Shown here piece by piece: positions 8,536 to 17,818 of a stretch of 64,000 nt of DNA; position 1 is the stretch's first letter; the number at the start of each line of letters is the position of its first letter. Source of the DNA: Pseudomonas sp. UBA6562 (GTDB lineage: Bacteria; Pseudomonadota; Gammaproteobacteria; Pseudomonadales; Pseudomonadaceae); the NCBI RefSeq assembly GCF_002434265.1, contig NZ_DJJS01000004.1, positions 315,079-379,078 on the forward strand, read 5' to 3'. The position numbers were made by a program, and so were the translations under genes. A model generated the notes under the pieces. The model worked only from the letters and a program-made list of their open reading frames with translations. It had not been told where the DNA came from and did no database searches.

Positions 8536-8997
8536 TCAATCGGCCGATGCCGACTTCAGGCGCAGATGCAGCAATGGGTACGGCTGGCCCAGACCATCGG
8601 TAGCCGAACGCCCACCGATCTCGAAGCCCTGACGCTGATAGAACGCCAATGCCTCGGGGTTCTGCTCGTTGACGTCCAGACGCGTGGCACCGAGCCGATG
8701 CACGGCATGGGCGAGCAGGCGTTTGCCCATGCCCTGGCCGCGGTACTCATCGGCCACGAACAGCATGTGCACATCGCCATTGGCCACGCCGGCGAATCCT
8801 CCGATGCGCCCTTGGTCGTCCTTGCAGCAGATCAGGGTCACGGCCTTCAGGTACTCGGGTAGCAATTTGTCGCGCAGCACCAGCAGGTAATGCTCCGGCA
8901 GAAAACCGTGGGTGGCGCGTACGGAAGATTCCCACACCCGAATCAGCTCGGGATGGTCGCTGGCCGTGGGTGTCAGCACATTCAAGGAAGGGTCCAT
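8536..8997 (-). CDS. GNAT-family N-acetyltransferase (YjaB-like)
   Basis: A 153-residue single-domain acetyltransferase. The acetyl-CoA loop YRGQGMGKRLL lies near residues 84-94 and a conserved NPEALAFYQRQGF segment near residues 113-125. The overall pattern resembles E. coli YjaB. The substrate is unknown. It is a single gene on the minus strand between the pseudouridine synthase-like gene and rimO. Confidence 0.8.
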   Translation of the reverse strand: MDPSLNVLTPTASDHPELIRVWESSVRATHGFLPEHYLLVLRDKLLPEYLKAVTLICCKDDQGRIGGFAGVANGDVHMLFVADEYRGQGMGKRLLAHAVHRLGATRLDVNEQNPEALAFYQRQGFEIGGRSATDGLGQPYPLLHLRLKSASAD

Positions 8998-9050
8998 GTC
9001 CGTCTCACTTGCTCAGAGGCCGCTTATCAAACGGCGGATAAACGCAACGT

Positions 9051-9078
9051 AAAAAAAAGCCCTGCGCGGAGGCAGGGC
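9051..9078 (-). terminator. Rho-independent terminator of rimO
   Basis: Read on the minus strand, a GCCCTGC / GCAGGGC stem-loop is followed by eight T residues, directly downstream of the rimO stop. Confidence 0.85.
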
Positions 9079-9095
9079 ATTCTAGCGTCATGGGC

Positions 9096-10433
9096 TCAGA
9101 TCGGCTCGGCCCACAGGTCGTACTCGTCGGCATCGACCACCCGGCAGCGCACCTTGTCGCCCGGTTTGAAGCCATGGTCGCCGTCGATGAACACACTGCC
9201 GTCGATTTCCGGCGCGTCGAAGAAGCTGCGGCCGACCGAGCCTTGCTCTTCCACTTCGTCGATCAGCACTTCGATTTCCTTGCCGACCCGCAGTTGCAGA
9301 CGCGCGCTGCTAATCGCCTGCTGGTGGGCCATGAAGCGGTCCCAGCGGTCCTGCTTGATGTCGTCCGGCACCTCTTCGAGGCCCAGGTGGTTCGCCGGTG
9401 CGCCTTCGACCGGTGAGTACTGGAAGCAGCCGACGCGGTCGAGCTGCGCTTCGCTCAGCCAATCGAGCAGGTACTGGAAGTCCTCTTCGGTTTCGCCGGG
9501 GAAGCCGACGATGAACGTGGAGCGGATGACCAGTTCAGGGCACTGCTCGCGCCAGTGCTTGATGCGCGCCAGGGTGCGGTCTTCGAAAGCCGGACGCTTC
9601 ATCGACTTGAGCACTTTGGGGCTGGCGTGCTGGAAGGGGATGTCGAGGTACGGCAGGATCTTGCCTGCGGCCATCAGTGGAATCACATCGTCGACGTTCG
9701 GGTAGGGGTACACATAGTGCAGGCGTACCCAGGCACCCAGGCTGCTCAGCGCTTCGCACAGTTCGAGCATGCGCGTCTTGACCGGGCGGCCGTTCCAGAA
9801 GTCGGTCTTGTACTTGACGTCCACGCCGTAGGCGCTGGTGTCCTGGGAAATCACCAGGATCTCCTTGACGCCGGCCTTGACCAGACGCTCGGCCTCGCTC
9901 AGCACTTCGCCGACCGGGCGGCTGACCAGCTTGCCGCGCATCGACGGGATGATGCAGAAGCTGCAGCTGTGGTTGCAGCCTTCGGAAATCTTCAGGTACG
10001 CGTAATGCCGCGGGGTGAGCTTGACGCCTTGGGGCGGCACCAGGTCGATCAGCGGGTTGTGGTCCTGGCGCGGCGGCACCACCTGGTGCACCGCATTGAC
10101 CACCTGCTCGTACTGCTGCGGGCCGGTCACCGACAAGACGCTTGGGTGCACGTCACGGATGCTGCCTTCCTCGACGCCCATGCAACCGGTGACGATGACC
10201 TTGCCGTTTTCCTTGATCGCCTCGCCGATCACTTCCAGCGACTCGGCCTTGGCGCTGTCGATGAACCCGCAGGTGTTGACCACCACCACGTCAGCGTCTT
10301 CGTAGGTGGGCACGACTTCGTAGCCCTCCATGCGCAGCTGGGTCAGGATGCGTTCGGAATCGACTAACGCCTTGGGGCAACCCAGGCTGACGAACCCGAC
10401 CTTGGGCGTGGTGGGCGCGGGAGTGGTGGACAT
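9096..10433 (-). CDS. rimO: Ribosomal protein S12 methylthiotransferase RimO
   Basis: A 445-residue radical-SAM methylthiotransferase that adds a methylthio group to Asp89 of ribosomal protein S12. The N-terminal UPF0004 domain holds VGFVSLGCPKALVDSE. The radical-SAM cluster motif CNHSCSFC (C-x3-C-x2-C) lies near residues 153-160. A C-terminal TRAM domain ends in VVDADEYDLWAEPI. The ATG at 10433 is preferred because a GAGG site precedes it and the Fe-S N-terminal domain starts about 12 residues later. Confidence 0.95.
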   Translation of the reverse strand: MSTTPAPTTPKVGFVSLGCPKALVDSERILTQLRMEGYEVVPTYEDADVVVVNTCGFIDSAKAESLEVIGEAIKENGKVIVTGCMGVEEGSIRDVHPSVLSVTGPQQYEQVVNAVHQVVPPRQDHNPLIDLVPPQGVKLTPRHYAYLKISEGCNHSCSFCIIPSMRGKLVSRPVGEVLSEAERLVKAGVKEILVISQDTSAYGVDVKYKTDFWNGRPVKTRMLELCEALSSLGAWVRLHYVYPYPNVDDVIPLMAAGKILPYLDIPFQHASPKVLKSMKRPAFEDRTLARIKHWREQCPELVIRSTFIVGFPGETEEDFQYLLDWLSEAQLDRVGCFQYSPVEGAPANHLGLEEVPDDIKQDRWDRFMAHQQAISSARLQLRVGKEIEVLIDEVEEQGSVGRSFFDAPEIDGSVFIDGDHGFKPGDKVRCRVVDADEYDLWAEPI

Positions 10434-10817
10434 GACTAACCTCGGTATTGAAAGCCGTTGCACCGCCGATGGCGGGCAAACCTGACGGGCGCTTGGGCGC
10501 CTCTGGTCAAAAAGTGCGCAATTCTAGCGGCAGCTTCGGGCCTTGACCAGTAAAAATGCGTGGAAATCGACGGGGTGCGGGGAGGGTTTGGACAACACGC
10601 CAGTACTCGTGTTTTCCCAAGAGACTGCGGGTTGAAATCGAGTGGCAGAGAATCAGGGTTTCAACGTGCGCGTTCAGGTGCCCAATATAATTTGTAGACG
10701 TCAGCGTATGACGCGGCGAGGAGTGGCGGAAAATACAATGACACACGGAGCGTCATGAAGCGTTCGACTTCGTACTGAACAAGACTGGTTGCCCCCATCC
10801 TCAGAGCAAAGCCACAT
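10434..10817. other. Intergenic region between rimO and the antitoxin gene
   Basis: About 380 bases without a credible gene. A 79-codon minus-strand frame (10507-10746) has no recognisable domain and no convincing ribosome site. The composition is somewhat more AT-rich than the flanks. A TATAAT hexamer lies at 10686-10691 without a good -35 partner. It may be one edge of the insertion that brought the toxin-antitoxin genes. Confidence 0.5.
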
Positions 10818-11105
10818 TCAGCTTAGCGCAGCGAGAACATGCTCCGGGTCATTATGGATCGCACGGAGCAAGGCACGAGCAGGACCTTCAGGCTCGCGTC
10901 GACCCTGTTCCCAGTTCTGCAGTGTTCCCAGTGCAACATCTATACGCTTGGCGAATTTGGCTTGCGAGAGCCCCGTCGCTTGACGAATCTTTTTCACTTG
11001 AAGGGCATCGATGTGGAACTCACGCGATGGCTGACGCTCGCCGCGGTCGATCTCATCCATCTGAGTCATACTTTCCACGAGACGATCAAAGAGACCTTTT
11101 TCCAT
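10818..11105 (-). CDS. NadS/HigA-type antitoxin, helix-turn-helix
   Basis: A 95-residue protein with a C-terminal XRE helix-turn-helix (RQATGLSQAKFAKRI ... LGTLQNWEQGRREP, about residues 42-74) typical of NadS/HigA-2 antitoxins. Its ATG overlaps the toxin TAA by one base (TAATG), giving the toxin-first order seen in HigBA modules. By family knowledge it neutralises the RelE-like partner and represses the shared promoter. The inner ATG is chosen because of this coupling. Confidence 0.85.
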   Translation of the reverse strand: MEKGLFDRLVESMTQMDEIDRGERQPSREFHIDALQVKKIRQATGLSQAKFAKRIDVALGTLQNWEQGRREPEGPARALLRAIHNDPEHVLAALS

Positions 11106-11419
11106 TATTTCCACCCTTTGTTGAGTTCGCAAAGTTGCGCTTTCTGTCGATCGGTCAACGTATCCATAATTCCTTTTTTGTAGATCAGGATCATCCGGAT
11201 TTGTTGCGCTGCGACGACATGATAGTAAATCGCTCGAACACCTCCACGCTTACCTTTTCCCTGGGCTGCCCAACGGATTTTTCTGAGGCCGCCTGTGCCT
11301 TCGACGAGAGGGCCCGCCTCGGGATGATCGGCCAAATGGGTTTGCAGGGCTCGGTATGCTTCATCGTCCAGATACGCCTTTACATCGGAGGTGAAAATCG
11401 GGGTTTCGATGAAGATCAT
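11105..11419 (-). CDS. RelE/ParE-superfamily toxin
   Basis: A 104-residue basic protein with the RelE/HigB fold pattern: a GLRKIRWAAQGKGKRGGVRAI stretch, written here only as the region near residues 46-66, then YYHVV and MILIYKKG strands near residues 67-86. Relatives are ribosome-dependent mRNA endonucleases that halt translation. The gene precedes and overlaps its antitoxin by one base. The start MIFIETPIF is the likely one and an upstream in-frame ATG adds seven residues. The length is complete, so the module is probably intact. Confidence 0.85.
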   Translation of the reverse strand: MIFIETPIFTSDVKAYLDDEAYRALQTHLADHPEAGPLVEGTGGLRKIRWAAQGKGKRGGVRAIYYHVVAAQQIRMILIYKKGIMDTLTDRQKAQLCELNKGWK

Positions 11420-11428
11420 GCTATCCCT

Positions 11429-11452
11429 TTTGTACGTCATTGGCGTATGCGA
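11429..11452. promoter_or_regulatory. Candidate operator of the toxin-antitoxin module
   Basis: An imperfect inverted repeat, GTACG-TCATTGG-CGTAT, lies about 15 bases upstream of the toxin start, where autorepression by toxin-antitoxin complexes usually acts. The dyad is short, so confidence is low. Confidence 0.3.
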
Positions 11453-11760
11453 ATTCTAGGCCGTCGATCTTTTCTGCACAAGGCCACACGGGTACCAGCT
11501 TGTGTTTCTCATTTGAGGGACAAGCAGTAGCCTAGTGATGACAGGCTACGATGGGCCTGTGCTTATAGCTGCATCGGAGCGATAGCCCACAGTTATTGCC
11601 GAATGCCCTCCTAGCGCCATCCCAGCAGAAAATCCCGCGACGCTGCGCTATGCTTCGCCGCGTTCTGCTGCGGGCCTTGACCCAGAGCAGTAGCGCGGTT
11701 CGGGCACGATCGCCCGGTGCTATGTCTAGCGGCCCGAAGGGCCGGATGCGGGAGTGGTCG
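11453..11760. other. Intergenic region upstream of kup
   Basis: About 310 bases between the divergent toxin and kup genes. No RNA gene or confident promoter is recognised. An in-frame extension of kup to 11596 is open, but its composition does not look like Kup protein. Confidence 0.4.
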
Positions 11761-13656
11761 ATGGTTCAGGCAAGTCATGCCCAAGGCGGGCAGGGGGCGA
11801 CGCGCTCGCTCGGCCTGCTGGTGGCAGCTGTCGGGGTGGTCTATGGCGATATCGGGACCAGCCCGTTGTATACCCTCAAGGAAGTCTTCACCGGCGGTTA
11901 CGGGGTGCCGGTCAACCACGACGGTGTGCTGGGCATCCTCTCGCTGATCTTCTGGTCGTTGCTGTGGGTGGTGTCGTTCAAGTACGTGATGTTCATCCTG
12001 CGCGCCGACAACCAGGGCGAGGGCGGCACCATGGCCCTGACCGCCCTGGCGCGGCGGGCGGCGGCGCCCTATCCGTTGCTGCGCAAGGTGGTCATCGCCT
12101 GTGGCCTGATCGGTGCGTCGCTGTTCTATGGCGACAGCATGATCACCCCGGCGGTCTCGGTGCTGTCGGCGGTCGAGGGCATGGGCCTGGCGTTCGACGG
12201 CATCGACCATTGGGTGGTGCCGATTTCCCTGGTGGTGCTGGTGGCGCTGTTCGCAGTGCAGAAGCACGGCACCGAGAAGATCGGCAAGTTGTTCGGCCCA
12301 GTGATGGTGGTCTGGTTCCTAGTGCTGGCGGCTTTGGGCTTGAACGGCATCCAGCAGAGCCCGGAAGTGCTCAAGGCTTTCAACCCGGCTTGGGCGGTAC
12401 GCTTCTTCGTCGTCCATCCGGGCATCGGCGTGGCCGTGCTCGGCGCCGTGGTGCTGGCGCTGACCGGCGCCGAAGCCCTGTATGCCGACATGGGCCACTT
12501 CGGCCGCAAGCCGATCGCCCGTGCCTGGTTCGCTCTGGTGCTGCCGGCGCTGGTGCTCAACTACTTCGGCCAAGGCGCGTTGCTGCTGCAGAACCCGGAA
12601 GCGGCGCGCAACCCGTTCTACCTATTGGCGCCGAGCTGGGCGCTGCTGCCGTTGGTAGGCTTGGCCACATTGTCCACGGTGATCGCTTCGCAGGCGGTGA
12701 TCTCCGGGGCGTTCTCGCTCACCCGCCAGGCCATCCAGCTGGGCTACATCCCGCGCATGCACATCCAGCACACCTCCAGCGACGAACAAGGGCAGATCTA
12801 CATCAGTGCGGTGAACTGGGCGCTGATGGTCGGCGTGGTGCTGCTGGTGCTCGGCTTCGAGTCCTCCAGTGCGCTGGCGGCGGCCTACGGTGTGGCGGTC
12901 ACCGGCACCATGCTGATGACCACCCTGCTGGTGGCGGTGGTCATGCTGTTGTTGTGGAAATGGTCGCCGCTGCTGGCCGTACCGGTGTTGCTGGGCTTCC
13001 TGCTGGTCGACGGCCTGTTCTTCGCCGCCAACCTGCCCAAAGTGTTGCAAGGCGGCGCCTTCCCGGTGCTGGCGGCGATCGTGCTGTTCACCCTGATGAG
13101 CACCTGGAAGCGCGGCAAGCAGATCCTGGTCGAGCGCATCGACGAAGCCGCTTTGCCGCTGCCGATCTTCATCGCCAGCATCGGCGTGCAACCGCCGCAC
13201 CGGGTCGAAGGCACTGCCGTATTCCTCACCGCGCGGCCCGATGCGGTGCCCCATGCGCTGTTGCATAACCTGCTGCATAACCAGGTGCTGCATAGCCAGG
13301 TGGTGTTGTTGACGGTGGTCAGCGAGGATCGGCCACGGGTGCCGGCCCACGAGCGTTTCGAGGTCGAGGACCATGGCGACGGCTTCTTCCGCGTGCTGCT
13401 GCACTTCGGTTTTATGGACGAACCGGACGTACCCCAGGCGCTGACCCTGTGCACGCTGCAAAGCCTGGACTTCACGCCCATGCGCACCACCTACTTCCTC
13501 AGCCGCGAAACGGTGATCGCCTCGCGTCTGGAGGGCATGATGCGCTGGCGCAGCAACCTGTTCGCCTTCATGTTGAAGAACGCCAACGGCAATCTGCGCT
13601 TCTTCAACCTGCCGCTCAATCGGGTGATCGAGCTGGGAACGCAGGTCGAGATCTGA
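11761..13656 (+). CDS. kup: Low-affinity potassium transporter Kup
   Basis: A 631-residue KUP/HAK/KT-family inner-membrane potassium:proton symporter. The signature GVVYGDIGTSPLYTLKEVF lies near residues 25-43. About twelve hydrophobic helices reach to residue ~455, followed by a cytoplasmic C-terminal domain. The ATG at 11761 is preferred over an upstream in-frame ATG because a GGGAG site precedes it and family members start with a similar MVQAS peptide. The length is typical. Confidence 0.95.
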   Translation: MVQASHAQGGQGATRSLGLLVAAVGVVYGDIGTSPLYTLKEVFTGGYGVPVNHDGVLGILSLIFWSLLWVVSFKYVMFILRADNQGEGGTMALTALARRAAAPYPLLRKVVIACGLIGASLFYGDSMITPAVSVLSAVEGMGLAFDGIDHWVVPISLVVLVALFAVQKHGTEKIGKLFGPVMVVWFLVLAALGLNGIQQSPEVLKAFNPAWAVRFFVVHPGIGVAVLGAVVLALTGAEALYADMGHFGRKPIARAWFALVLPALVLNYFGQGALLLQNPEAARNPFYLLAPSWALLPLVGLATLSTVIASQAVISGAFSLTRQAIQLGYIPRMHIQHTSSDEQGQIYISAVNWALMVGVVLLVLGFESSSALAAAYGVAVTGTMLMTTLLVAVVMLLLWKWSPLLAVPVLLGFLLVDGLFFAANLPKVLQGGAFPVLAAIVLFTLMSTWKRGKQILVERIDEAALPLPIFIASIGVQPPHRVEGTAVFLTARPDAVPHALLHNLLHNQVLHSQVVLLTVVSEDRPRVPAHERFEVEDHGDGFFRVLLHFGFMDEPDVPQALTLCTLQSLDFTPMRTTYFLSRETVIASRLEGMMRWRSNLFAFMLKNANGNLRFFNLPLNRVIELGTQVEI

Positions 13657-13666
13657 TCGATGGACA

Positions 13667-13699
13667 GGCGGGCCGATGTGTTCAACGCACCGGCCCGCC
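13667..13699. terminator. Inverted repeat between convergent kup and the AcvB-like gene
   Basis: A nine-base perfect stem, GGCGGGCCG / CGGCCCGCC, lies between the two stop codons. There is no clear T-run, so it may be a weak bidirectional terminator or simply a 3'-end hairpin. Confidence 0.5.
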
Positions 13700-13705
13700 G
13701 TCGTT

Positions 13706-14998
13706 TCAAGGTTGCGCGGTGCCCGGTTTGCCCTGACGGGCGTCGATCGCGTCGGTCAGGCGTTTGGCCAGGGCAGGGTAGTTCTCGTCGAAGTGGTGCC
13801 CGCCGGGCAGCTTCATGCGCTGGCCGACCGCCGTGCTGTCGGTGCAGCCGCTTTCGTCGGCTTCTTCTTCACCATAGATGCAGACCACCTTGGCGCTTGG
13901 CAGCTTGGCCATTTCCGGCCCGGTGGGCGCTTCCTGGCCTTCCTTGCCCAACCAGCCCTCGACTTCGATCTCGAAGCTGCCGCTGCGCGCGAAAGCCAGC
14001 AGGATGATGGCGTCGACGCGCTGCTGGTCTTCGGCGGCGAGACGGTTGTAAATGGCCGGAAGCACGTCGGCGCCGAACGAATAGCCGGTCAGCACGAAAC
14101 GCTTGGTGCCCCATTTTTGACGATAGTGGTGCATCAGCTCCGACAGGTCGGCGGCGCTTTGCTCTGGGGTCTTGTGCTGCCAGTAGTAGCGCAGGGTGTC
14201 GATGCCCACCACCGGGTAGCCCAGCTTGGCCATTTCCCCGGCGACGTCGCGGTCCAGGTCGCGCCATCCGCCGTCGCCCGAAAGGAACAGGGTGACGGTG
14301 TCGGTCGCCTGGCCGGCGGGCACTTCCACCACCGGGATGCTCAGCGAAGTGCCGTCACGGCCCACCAGGGCCTGGGTCAGCTGCGATTTGAGCACTTGCG
14401 GCAGGTGGATGTCGTAGTCGGCGATGCTGGTCTCGGCGTTGGGCTGGTCGCGCACGAAACCTGCGCTGGCGTCGTCCGGGTTGTCGTTCCAGGCCACGCT
14501 CCAGTGGCCGTGGTCGGCACGTTTGGGCAGGGGCGAGGTGCAGCCGGGCTGTTCGAGGGCGAAGCCCACGGAAATGGCGCGGGCCTGGTCGTCGTTCTGC
14601 GTGGCCAGCCAGCGCCAAGCCTCGGCGGCGCCTGGGCCGATGCCGGCGACCAGGTTCGGCGCGCCGCCGAGCTGGGCGATGGCTTCCTGCATGGCTTTAC
14701 CTTGCGCCACGCAATCGTCTGCAGGCAGCAGGACCTGCACCAGTTGCGCCTCGCCGGCGCTGCTGAGGTCGAGCAGTTGCTTCTCGGTCAAGGCCTGGTC
14801 TTTGGGTACGCCGATGGCCACGCGGGTCTTGGCCTTGACGCCCGGCGTCACGCGCACGATGGCGGCGCCGCCGGCCAAAGTGAGGTGTTCGGCGTGGGCC
14901 TCGGGGGCAGGCCGGGTCCATAGCCAGAAAGCCACGCCTGCGGCCGCAGCGGCCAGGGCCAAGGCCAGCACCAGGTACATCCAGTAACGTCGGATCAT
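13706..14998 (-). CDS. AcvB/VirJ-family periplasmic serine hydrolase (aminoacyl-phosphatidylglycerol hydrolase)
   Basis: A 430-residue protein with an N-terminal membrane anchor or signal (residues about 5-27) and a C-terminal alpha/beta-hydrolase (VirJ) domain. The nucleophile elbow is GYSFGADVLPA and a late catalytic-type histidine sits in KLPGGHHFDENY. Its start overlaps the mprF stop by one base (TGATG). Agrobacterium AcvB and P. aeruginosa PA0919, both encoded next to an mprF-type synthase, hydrolyse lysyl- or alanyl-phosphatidylglycerol in the periplasm. The same role is inferred here. Which aminoacyl lipid it cleaves is not visible in the sequence. Confidence 0.82.
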   Translation of the reverse strand: MIRRYWMYLVLALALAAAAAGVAFWLWTRPAPEAHAEHLTLAGGAAIVRVTPGVKAKTRVAIGVPKDQALTEKQLLDLSSAGEAQLVQVLLPADDCVAQGKAMQEAIAQLGGAPNLVAGIGPGAAEAWRWLATQNDDQARAISVGFALEQPGCTSPLPKRADHGHWSVAWNDNPDDASAGFVRDQPNAETSIADYDIHLPQVLKSQLTQALVGRDGTSLSIPVVEVPAGQATDTVTLFLSGDGGWRDLDRDVAGEMAKLGYPVVGIDTLRYYWQHKTPEQSAADLSELMHHYRQKWGTKRFVLTGYSFGADVLPAIYNRLAAEDQQRVDAIILLAFARSGSFEIEVEGWLGKEGQEAPTGPEMAKLPSAKVVCIYGEEEADESGCTDSTAVGQRMKLPGGHHFDENYPALAKRLTDAIDARQGKPGTAQP

Positions 14999-17640
14999 CA
15001 GCGTTTCACCAATCCAGTCAGGCCGCCTGCGATCAGGGCGGCGGTATCGGCCAGTGCCACCAGTGGGTCGAGCCCGGCCGGCACGGCCATGTAACGAGGT
15101 TCCCAATCGGGTTGGAACTTGTCCTTGAAGCGGCGCAGGCCCTGGAAGTTGTAGAGCTGCTCGCCGCGCTGGAACACCATCGAGCCCAGGCGTTGGGTCA
15201 GGGGGGCACCACGGCGTGGCTGCAAGCCCGACAGCGGGACCATGCCCAGGCTGAACCGTGCGTAGTCGTGGCTTTTGTAATGCAGGATCAGGCCGACCAT
15301 CATGAACTCCATGGTCAGCTTCGGTGCCTCGGGGTGGGCACGCATCAGGTCGAGGCTGGCCAGTTCGTTGCTGTGGGTTTCCAGCAGGTTGGCGAATGCC
15401 ACCGGCTTGCCTTGGAAGCGGATCAGGGCGATACGGAAGTGCTTGAGGTAGTCGAGGCTGAAACGCCCCAGCGAGAAGCCTTTCTCACGCACGTTCTTGC
15501 CGCTCAGCCAGGCATCGGAAATGACCTTGAGCTCGTCCATCGGCGCCTGGCCGGGCTCGTGCACCTCCAGGGTCAGACCGTCGCGCCCACCCCGGTTCCA
15601 GGTGTAGCGCAGGTCCTTCATTTCCTTGCCCTTGGCTTCGAGGTCGAAACGGCGCAGGTCGACCCGCGCCTCTTCGCCCAGCTTGATCGCGGTCAGGCCG
15701 ATGTCCATGTAGAACGGCAGGTTCTCGGCGCGTACCTGGTAGAACACCGGACGGGCATGGTGCACGTCGCACAGGTCGCGGAACTGCCAGATCATTTCGG
15801 CGCGCTCTTGGGCCGGGCCGATGGGGTCGTACAGCGCGACCAGGCTGCGGCCGCGGCGGGCATACATCAGGAAGGCATCGCCGTCGGGGTGGAACAGCAG
15901 CGCCTTGTCGCCGGTCAGGGCCAGACCACCGTCGGGCTGGTCGGAGGCTTGCAGAATGGCGCTGGCGCGCAGCAGCTCTTGTTCGTCGGGCAGATGGATG
16001 ACCGGGCGAGCTGTGCGCAGCAGCCAGGTCAGCGCCACGATCACCAGCAGCACCGCGCTGCCCATCGCCGCGCGCAGGGCGCGGGGCGCATCGGCGTCGA
16101 GAGTGAACTGCCACCACAGTTGGTGGTTGTAGGGCACGTCCTGATAGGCGAACAGCAGCAGCCAGATCGACGCGCCGACCGCGCACGCGCTGGCCACCAG
16201 ATACACCGGCGAGAAGGGCAGTTCGAGCAGCCGGCTAGGGCGGTAGAAGGAGCGGCGGAACAGCGCCAGCAGCGCAGCGGTGAACACCAGGATGCTGGCT
16301 TCTTCCCAATCGAAGCCTTTGAGCAGCGACAGCACCGCGCCCACCAGCAGCAGTACGGTGGTCAGCAGCCAAGCCGCCGACAGGCGCCGGCGCAGCCCCT
16401 GGGCGAGCAGCAGGCAGAGTACGCCGATCAGGCTGGCGCCAAAGTGCGAGGCGTCGATCAAGCGGTGCGGGACCAGAAAGCCCATGTGCTCCAGGCGTGT
16501 GTCGATCTCCGGGGTGGCCCCAGAGAACAGCAGCACCACGCCCGAAAGGAACACCAGAATCGCCAGGATCGGCGCGGCCAGGCCCGAGGCCGCGCGAATC
16601 GCCTGCTGGGCGAACAGCAGGCGCCGCGCTTCGTTGACCAGCAGGGCCACACAGGCCAGCAACAAGGGCAAGACCACGTAGATCAAGCGGTAGAGCAGCA
16701 GAGCCGCCGCCAGAGGTGCCGCACCCAGTTGGTCGGCGAAGGCGGCCAGCAGGATGGCTTCGAACACGCCGACGCCACCGGGTACATGGCTCAGCACGCC
16801 GGCCGCCAGGGCCAGCAGGTAGACCATCAGGAAGGCGCCGAACGGCGGCGCTTCGGGCAGCAGCAGATAGAGCACGGTGGCCGCAGCCGCCACGTCCAGC
16901 GCGGTGATCAGCAATTGCAGGGCGGCCAGTCTGCCGCTCGGCAGGCGCAGGGTACGGCGGCCGAGTTTAACCAGCAGGTTGTCGCGCAGGGGCTGTTCGT
17001 GCAGACGGCGCCTGTAGAGGCCGGCTACCAGTAGCACACTCAGCAGCAGCACGGCGGTGGCGACACTGCCCAGCAACACCGGCGACAAATGCAAGGCCCG
17101 CGAAGCGGCGCCCAGGTCGCTCAGCGTCGCCAACGCGGCCAGCGGCGGCAGGGCGCAGCCGAGCGACAGGCTGGCGAACACCGTCATGCGCGCGACTTCT
17201 GCGGCGCCCAGCCCGTGGCGGGCATAGAGCCGATAACGCACCGACCCCCCTGACAACATCGACAGGCCGATGGCGTTGCCGATGGCGAACGCGCTCAAGC
17301 CGCCCATCACCAGCGTGCGCGGCGGCAGTTGGACGCCCGCGTAGCGGCTGGCCGACCATTCGTAGCCCAGCAGCACGACGAACCCCGCCACAGTGGCCAG
17401 CAGCGCGCCGATCAGGGCGCTGGCCGGCACGCTGAGCATGGCGTCGTGCAAGGCATAGATGTCCAGTTCGCTGAGCAGGTGCCTACAGGCGATCAGCGCC
17501 ATGGCGAACAGTGCCAAGGTCAACGCCAGGCCCAAGGGTTGTCGGTAGGTGCTGAGCCATTCGAGCCAGGGCAGGCGTTTGGCCGCTGTGGGAAGCGCCG
17601 CGGTCAGCGGTGCAGGCGATTCGGGGGTGGGGGAGGTCAT
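14998..17640 (-). CDS. mprF: Bifunctional aminoacyl-phosphatidylglycerol synthase/flippase MprF
   Basis: An 880-residue inner-membrane protein. The N-terminal two-thirds is a multi-helix flippase region with segments such as GLSMLSGGSVRYRLYARHG near residues 125-143. The C-terminal cytosolic DUF2156 (GNAT-like) synthase domain spans about residues 545-860. MprF transfers an aminoacyl group from tRNA to phosphatidylglycerol and flips the product, lowering surface charge. Pseudomonas homologues make alanyl-PG, and that specificity is assumed rather than seen. It heads a two-gene operon with the AcvB-like hydrolase. Confidence 0.93.
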   Translation of the reverse strand: MTSPTPESPAPLTAALPTAAKRLPWLEWLSTYRQPLGLALTLALFAMALIACRHLLSELDIYALHDAMLSVPASALIGALLATVAGFVVLLGYEWSASRYAGVQLPPRTLVMGGLSAFAIGNAIGLSMLSGGSVRYRLYARHGLGAAEVARMTVFASLSLGCALPPLAALATLSDLGAASRALHLSPVLLGSVATAVLLLSVLLVAGLYRRRLHEQPLRDNLLVKLGRRTLRLPSGRLAALQLLITALDVAAAATVLYLLLPEAPPFGAFLMVYLLALAAGVLSHVPGGVGVFEAILLAAFADQLGAAPLAAALLLYRLIYVVLPLLLACVALLVNEARRLLFAQQAIRAASGLAAPILAILVFLSGVVLLFSGATPEIDTRLEHMGFLVPHRLIDASHFGASLIGVLCLLLAQGLRRRLSAAWLLTTVLLLVGAVLSLLKGFDWEEASILVFTAALLALFRRSFYRPSRLLELPFSPVYLVASACAVGASIWLLLFAYQDVPYNHQLWWQFTLDADAPRALRAAMGSAVLLVIVALTWLLRTARPVIHLPDEQELLRASAILQASDQPDGGLALTGDKALLFHPDGDAFLMYARRGRSLVALYDPIGPAQERAEMIWQFRDLCDVHHARPVFYQVRAENLPFYMDIGLTAIKLGEEARVDLRRFDLEAKGKEMKDLRYTWNRGGRDGLTLEVHEPGQAPMDELKVISDAWLSGKNVREKGFSLGRFSLDYLKHFRIALIRFQGKPVAFANLLETHSNELASLDLMRAHPEAPKLTMEFMMVGLILHYKSHDYARFSLGMVPLSGLQPRRGAPLTQRLGSMVFQRGEQLYNFQGLRRFKDKFQPDWEPRYMAVPAGLDPLVALADTAALIAGGLTGLVKR

Positions 17641-17818
17641 AGAGAGCCTCGTGCCAACAGCGCGAGAGCAGAGCGAGAAGCGGCCAAGTGAAAGTCCCTT
17701 TGAAAAAGTATCCAGATACTACTCCGGCCGATGGCCCGAAGCGTTAAAGATAGTTCATTCATAGGTATCGGCATGGCCGGGTGTTACGAGAGGGCTGCGC
17801 GGGCAGGACGCCACAACG

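Noticed and set aside
10507..10746. A 79-codon minus-strand frame between rimO and the antitoxin
   Set aside because: No domain, no ribosome site and no coupling to a neighbour, so it is treated as intergenic.
10434..11760. Insertion sequence or prophage remnant around the toxin-antitoxin genes
   Set aside because: No transposase, integrase or terminal inverted repeats were visible.
11754..13268. A long Arg/Gly-rich frame overlapping kup
   Set aside because: It is in another frame of the same strand as kup, with low-complexity composition and no domain.
15112..17034. A 640-codon Gln/His-rich open frame antisense to mprF
   Set aside because: The skewed composition is the complement of Leu/Ala-rich membrane codons. 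mprF explains the region.
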